The position numbers were made by a program, and so were the translations under genes. Positions 6,792 to 8,857 of a stretch of 8,857 bases of DNA are shown here, in pieces (within the stretch, counting starts at the first letter, position 1; each line of letters starts with the position of its first letter). The notes under the pieces are model-generated. The model did not search any database. It was given only the letters and a program-made list of their open reading frames with translations, and had not been told where the DNA came from. This stretch comes from a bacterium (GTDB lineage Bacteria; Pseudomonadota; Gammaproteobacteria; Burkholderiales; Thiobacteraceae): positions 1 through 8,857 of the forward strand of contig DAIAMA010000038.1 in the NCBI GenBank assembly GCA_027438535.1, read 5' to 3'.

Positions 6792-7477
6792 AGCTAAAAG
6801 GATTCATTGTCTTGTGTCTGTTACTGGCCGCCCGGTACGCGCTGGCCACGGGCGGCATGACCGAAGTCACCTATATGGACCAGGAGGCGGAGGGCGGCGG
6901 TTATGTCACGCGCTATTTGGTCACGCCGCGTTTCTTGCGCATGGACTATGGGCGCGACCGCGATGATTACGTGCTCTACGATCGCAGCGAGAAACGCGCC
7001 TATAGCATCAATAATGGGCGGCGCGAAGTCATGGTTTTCGAGCCCGGCCCTCTGCATCTCGACCCGCCCAAGGAGTGGAACATTAAAGAAGACGTCCTGA
7101 ATGAGCGGAACGCCGAAAAAAGAGTGGATATTATCGTGAACGGCACGGTGTGTTCGCGGCTGACCGCCTCCGCGCGCTTTTTGCCGGAAGTAGCGCAAGC
7201 CTTGATGGAATTTCAGGAAACCATGGCGGCGACGCAAGCAGCCACCTATCTGGCGACCCCGCCGGAAGAGCGCGACCCCTGCGATTTGGCGCGCTTGGTG
7301 CTGGAGCCGCGGCGCTGGTTCAAGTACGGCCTGAGCCTGGATGAACTGGACAACAACGGCTTCTCGCGCCGCTTGTTGAATTATCAGGCCGATATCGCAT
7401 TGCGCCCGGCGATATTCGACATACCGGCGGACTATCGCCAACTCAACCTCCAGCAAATACGCGGAGAAGCGCAATGA
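6788..7477 (+). CDS. Secreted protein of unknown function coupled to metZ
   Basis: I do not recognise this 229-residue protein with confidence. Residues 1-20 form a signal peptide (MKLKGF, hydrophobic core to LLLAA, cleavage after ALA), so the mature protein should be periplasmic. The first half is rich in short alternating beta-like segments (VTYMDQ, TRYLVTPRFLRMDYG, DDYVLYDRSEKRAYSINNGR, REVMVFEPG). This is loosely reminiscent of LolA/DUF4412-type folds, but that is only an impression. Two cysteines remain after cleavage, Cys122 and Cys165, and could form a disulfide. Residues about 134-155 look helical; the C-terminal half is rich in Arg and Leu. No catalytic motif or membrane anchor is seen. 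ATG 6788 overlaps the metZ stop by 4 nt, and the stop overlaps the next start by 4 nt, so the three genes are probably translated together and share the metZ promoter and riboswitch. Confidence 0.8.
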   Translation: MKLKGFIVLCLLLAARYALATGGMTEVTYMDQEAEGGGYVTRYLVTPRFLRMDYGRDRDDYVLYDRSEKRAYSINNGRREVMVFEPGPLHLDPPKEWNIKEDVLNERNAEKRVDIIVNGTVCSRLTASARFLPEVAQALMEFQETMAATQAATYLATPPEERDPCDLARLVLEPRRWFKYGLSLDELDNNGFSRRLLNYQADIALRPAIFDIPADYRQLNLQQIRGEAQ

Positions 7478-7914
7478 GACCGTGGATTCGAAGTATTCTG
7501 GGCTTGTGCCTTGCGTTGCTCGTCATGCCGGCCAAGGCGGAAATCGTCAAGTGCGTGGACGCATCGGGTAACGTGACCTATAGCGAGAAAAGCCAAGCCA
7601 AGGGTACATGCGTGCCGGTGACGGCGACGATTAGCGTCGTCCCCGCCGTCAAGCAGCCCACTCCCCCTACGCCGCCGCAAGCACCGCAAGTGGAGCGGGA
7701 CGGGCAGCGCGGCGCATTGCAAAAACAAATAGCGGAACGAGAGGCGGCGTTGGCTGAAGCGAAGAAAGCCTTGGCGGAGCAAGAAAATATTCGGTTCGGA
7801 AACGAAGCAAATTATCAGCGCGTGCTGGACCGGCTTAAGCCTTATCAAGACAAAGTCGCCGCAATCGAAAAAGAGATCGCGCAATTGCGCGAGACCCTGG
7901 CGAAAATGCCATAA
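7474..7914 (+). CDS. Secreted DUF4124 protein with C-terminal coiled coil
   Basis: This 146-residue protein has a signal peptide (1-22, ending MPAKA before Glu23). A short DUF4124-like domain follows (about 23-50: IVKCVDASGNVTYSEKSQAKGTC, shown here only to mark Cys27 and Cys46, a likely disulfide pair). Next come a Pro-rich linker (about 58-72, PTPPTPPQAP) and a long charged helix with heptad character (about 77-144: QKQIAEREAALAEAKKALAE, later AAIEKEIAQLRETLAK). DUF4124 is a common small envelope domain of Beta- and Gammaproteobacteria without a known activity. The start ATG 7474 overlaps the previous stop by 4 nt, and GGAG about 8 nt upstream is a good ribosome binding site. It is the last gene of the metZ unit. 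The window holds a second DUF4124 protein, fused to glutaredoxin, at the left end; the two are not adjacent and not obviously related in role. Confidence 0.85.
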   Translation: MRPWIRSILGLCLALLVMPAKAEIVKCVDASGNVTYSEKSQAKGTCVPVTATISVVPAVKQPTPPTPPQAPQVERDGQRGALQKQIAEREAALAEAKKALAEQENIRFGNEANYQRVLDRLKPYQDKVAAIEKEIAQLRETLAKMP

Positions 7915-7920
7915 TCGCAC

Positions 7921-7943
7921 GCGCCGATCGTCCCGGCCGGCGC
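7921..7943 (+). other. GC-rich hairpin after the metZ unit, no T run
   Basis: GCGCCG (7921-7926) pairs with CGGCGC (7938-7943) around an 11-nt loop, just after the last stop of the metZ unit. Without a following T run it is not a standard intrinsic terminator; it could protect the 3' end of the message or be chance in GC-rich DNA. Confidence 0.25.
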
Positions 7944-7958
7944 TGCCGCTTCGCGGGG

Positions 7959-7987
7959 CTTGAAATCCCTTCCCGCCGCCCCCATGA
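7959..7987 (+). promoter_or_regulatory. Heat-shock (sigma-32) promoter of htpG
   Basis: CTTGAAA at 7959-7965 and CCCCATGA at 7980-7987, 14 nt apart, match the E. coli sigma-32 consensus (CTTGAAA, about 11-16 nt, CCCCATnT) almost completely. The downstream gene, htpG, is a classical heat-shock gene. Transcription should begin at about 7993, leaving a short leader of about 25 nt that holds the GGGAG ribosome binding site (8007-8011). Confidence 0.88.
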
Positions 7988-8017
7988 CTTTCAACACGGT
8001 TTTTTTGGGAGCCAATA

Positions 8018-8857
8018 ATGACCACTGAAACGCAAAAAGAAACCCTGGGTTTCCAAGCGGAAGTCAAACAGCTATTGCGGCTGATGATCCACTCCTTATA
8101 TAGCAATAAGGAAATTTTCCTGCGCGAGCTGATTTCCAATGCCTCGGATGCGTGCGACAAGCTGCGCTTCGAGGCGCTGTCGGATGCGGCGCTGTATGAA
8201 GGCGATACCGAGCTGAAAATTCGCGTCGCTTATGATAAAGCCGCGCGTACCCTCACGCTTTCCGACAACGGCATCGGCATGTCGCGCAATGAGGTGATCG
8301 AGAACATCGGCACCATCGCCCGTTCCGGCACGCGCGAGTTTTTGGATCGGCTCACCGGGGATCAGTCCAAGGATGCGCATTTGATCGGCCAATTCGGCGT
8401 CGGCTTCTATTCCACCTTTATCGTGGCCGATAAAGTGACGCTGATCACGCGCCGCGCCGGACTCGGACCCGAGCATGGCGTGCGCTGGGAATCGGCGGGA
8501 GAGGGGGATTACACTCTGGAAACGGTGACCAAGGAGCGGCACGGCACCGACGTGATTTTGCATTTGCGCGAAGGCGAGGACGAGTTCCTCGCCGATTGGC
8601 GCTTACAGACCATCATTCGCAAATATTCCGACCACATCACGCTGCCGATTCTGATGAAGCTCGAGGGGAAAGACGCGGAAGAAGCGGTCAACCAGGCCAA
8701 CGCGCTATGGGCACGCCCCAAGTCCGATATCACCGAGGAGCAATACACCGAGTTTTACAAGCATGTGGCGCATGATTTCGAGCCGGCGCTGGCGCGGGTG
8801 CACAGCAAGGTCGAGGGCAAGCAGGAATACACCATGCTGCTGTATGTCCCGGGGCAT
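8018..8857 (+). CDS. htpG: Hsp90 chaperone HtpG, partial at the right edge
   Basis: HtpG is the bacterial Hsp90, an ATP-driven cytosolic chaperone dimer that remodels client proteins together with DnaK. Exactly 280 codons are present, covering the N-terminal ATPase domain and the beginning of the middle domain; the full protein is usually a little over 600 residues. GHKL ATPase motifs are complete: [19 protein letters not shown] (32-50) with the ATP/Mg-binding Asn41, DNGIGM (83-88) with Asp83 contacting the adenine, GTIARSGT (98-105) of the lid, and GQFGVGFYS (124-132). [20 protein letters not shown] precedes them, typical of the family. ATG 8018 has GGGAG at 8007-8011, six bases away. The sigma-32 promoter just upstream indicates heat induction independent of the metZ unit. 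No disruption is seen up to the edge. Confidence 0.97.
   Translation, partial: MTTETQKETLGFQAEVKQLLRLMIHSLYSNKEIFLRELISNASDACDKLRFEALSDAALYEGDTELKIRVAYDKAARTLTLSDNGIGMSRNEVIENIGTIARSGTREFLDRLTGDQSKDAHLIGQFGVGFYSTFIVADKVTLITRRAGLGPEHGVRWESAGEGDYTLETVTKERHGTDVILHLREGEDEFLADWRLQTIIRKYSDHITLPILMKLEGKDAEEAVNQANALWARPKSDITEEQYTEFYKHVAHDFEPALARVHSKVEGKQEYTMLLYVPGH

Noticed and set aside
6821..7474. A 217-codon minus-strand frame opposite the unknown secreted gene
   Set aside because: Considered because the plus-strand gene is unknown. The plus-strand frame has a clear signal peptide and 4-nt overlaps on both sides, whereas the minus frame has no supporting context.
8000..8006. Run of seven T before htpG as a terminator tail
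   Set aside because: No stable hairpin immediately precedes it, and it lies downstream of the predicted htpG transcription start.
7432..8160. A 242-codon minus-strand frame across the DUF4124 gene and htpG start
   Set aside because: It runs through the sigma-32 promoter and the start of htpG, and its translation shows no domain.

Overview
The window looks like a chromosomal segment of a moderately GC-rich betaproteobacterium. The evidence is the housekeeping order folC - SPOR/dedD - cvpA - purF - metZ, two small DUF4124 proteins, and an E. coli-like heat-shock promoter ahead of htpG. I cannot name a genus. No mobile element, CRISPR array, tRNA or rRNA is visible, and every gene lying fully inside the window is intact.

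Left block (1-1299, minus strand): two small DUF202 membrane proteins are followed by a secreted DUF4124-glutaredoxin protein that runs off the left edge. They diverge from folC. In E. coli and many Betaproteobacteria accD precedes folC; here it does not, so the left block marks a synteny break.

Central block (1492-5427, plus strand): folC (folate polyglutamylation), a DedD-like SPOR cell-division protein, cvpA (inner-membrane protein) and purF (first committed step of purine synthesis) are packed with gaps of 10, 6 and 8 nt, consistent with one operon. Folate cofactors made through FolC feed purine synthesis, which links the two enzymes metabolically.

Switch region (5424-5612): this is the most interesting part of the window. 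A -35-like TTGACG overlaps the purF stop codon. It is followed by a sequence that matches the SAM-II riboswitch pseudoknot in both conserved bases and pairing, then by a strong intrinsic terminator, and then by metZ with a good ribosome binding site. MetZ makes homocysteine for methionine and SAM synthesis, so this reads as SAM feedback on methionine synthesis placed between the purine and methionine genes.

Right block (5613-8857, plus strand): metZ overlaps by 4 nt a secreted protein of unknown function, which overlaps by 4 nt a secreted DUF4124/coiled-coil protein. The three look translationally coupled and so would share the riboswitch control. After about 100 nt comes htpG (Hsp90), cut by the right edge and preceded by a near-perfect sigma-32 promoter.
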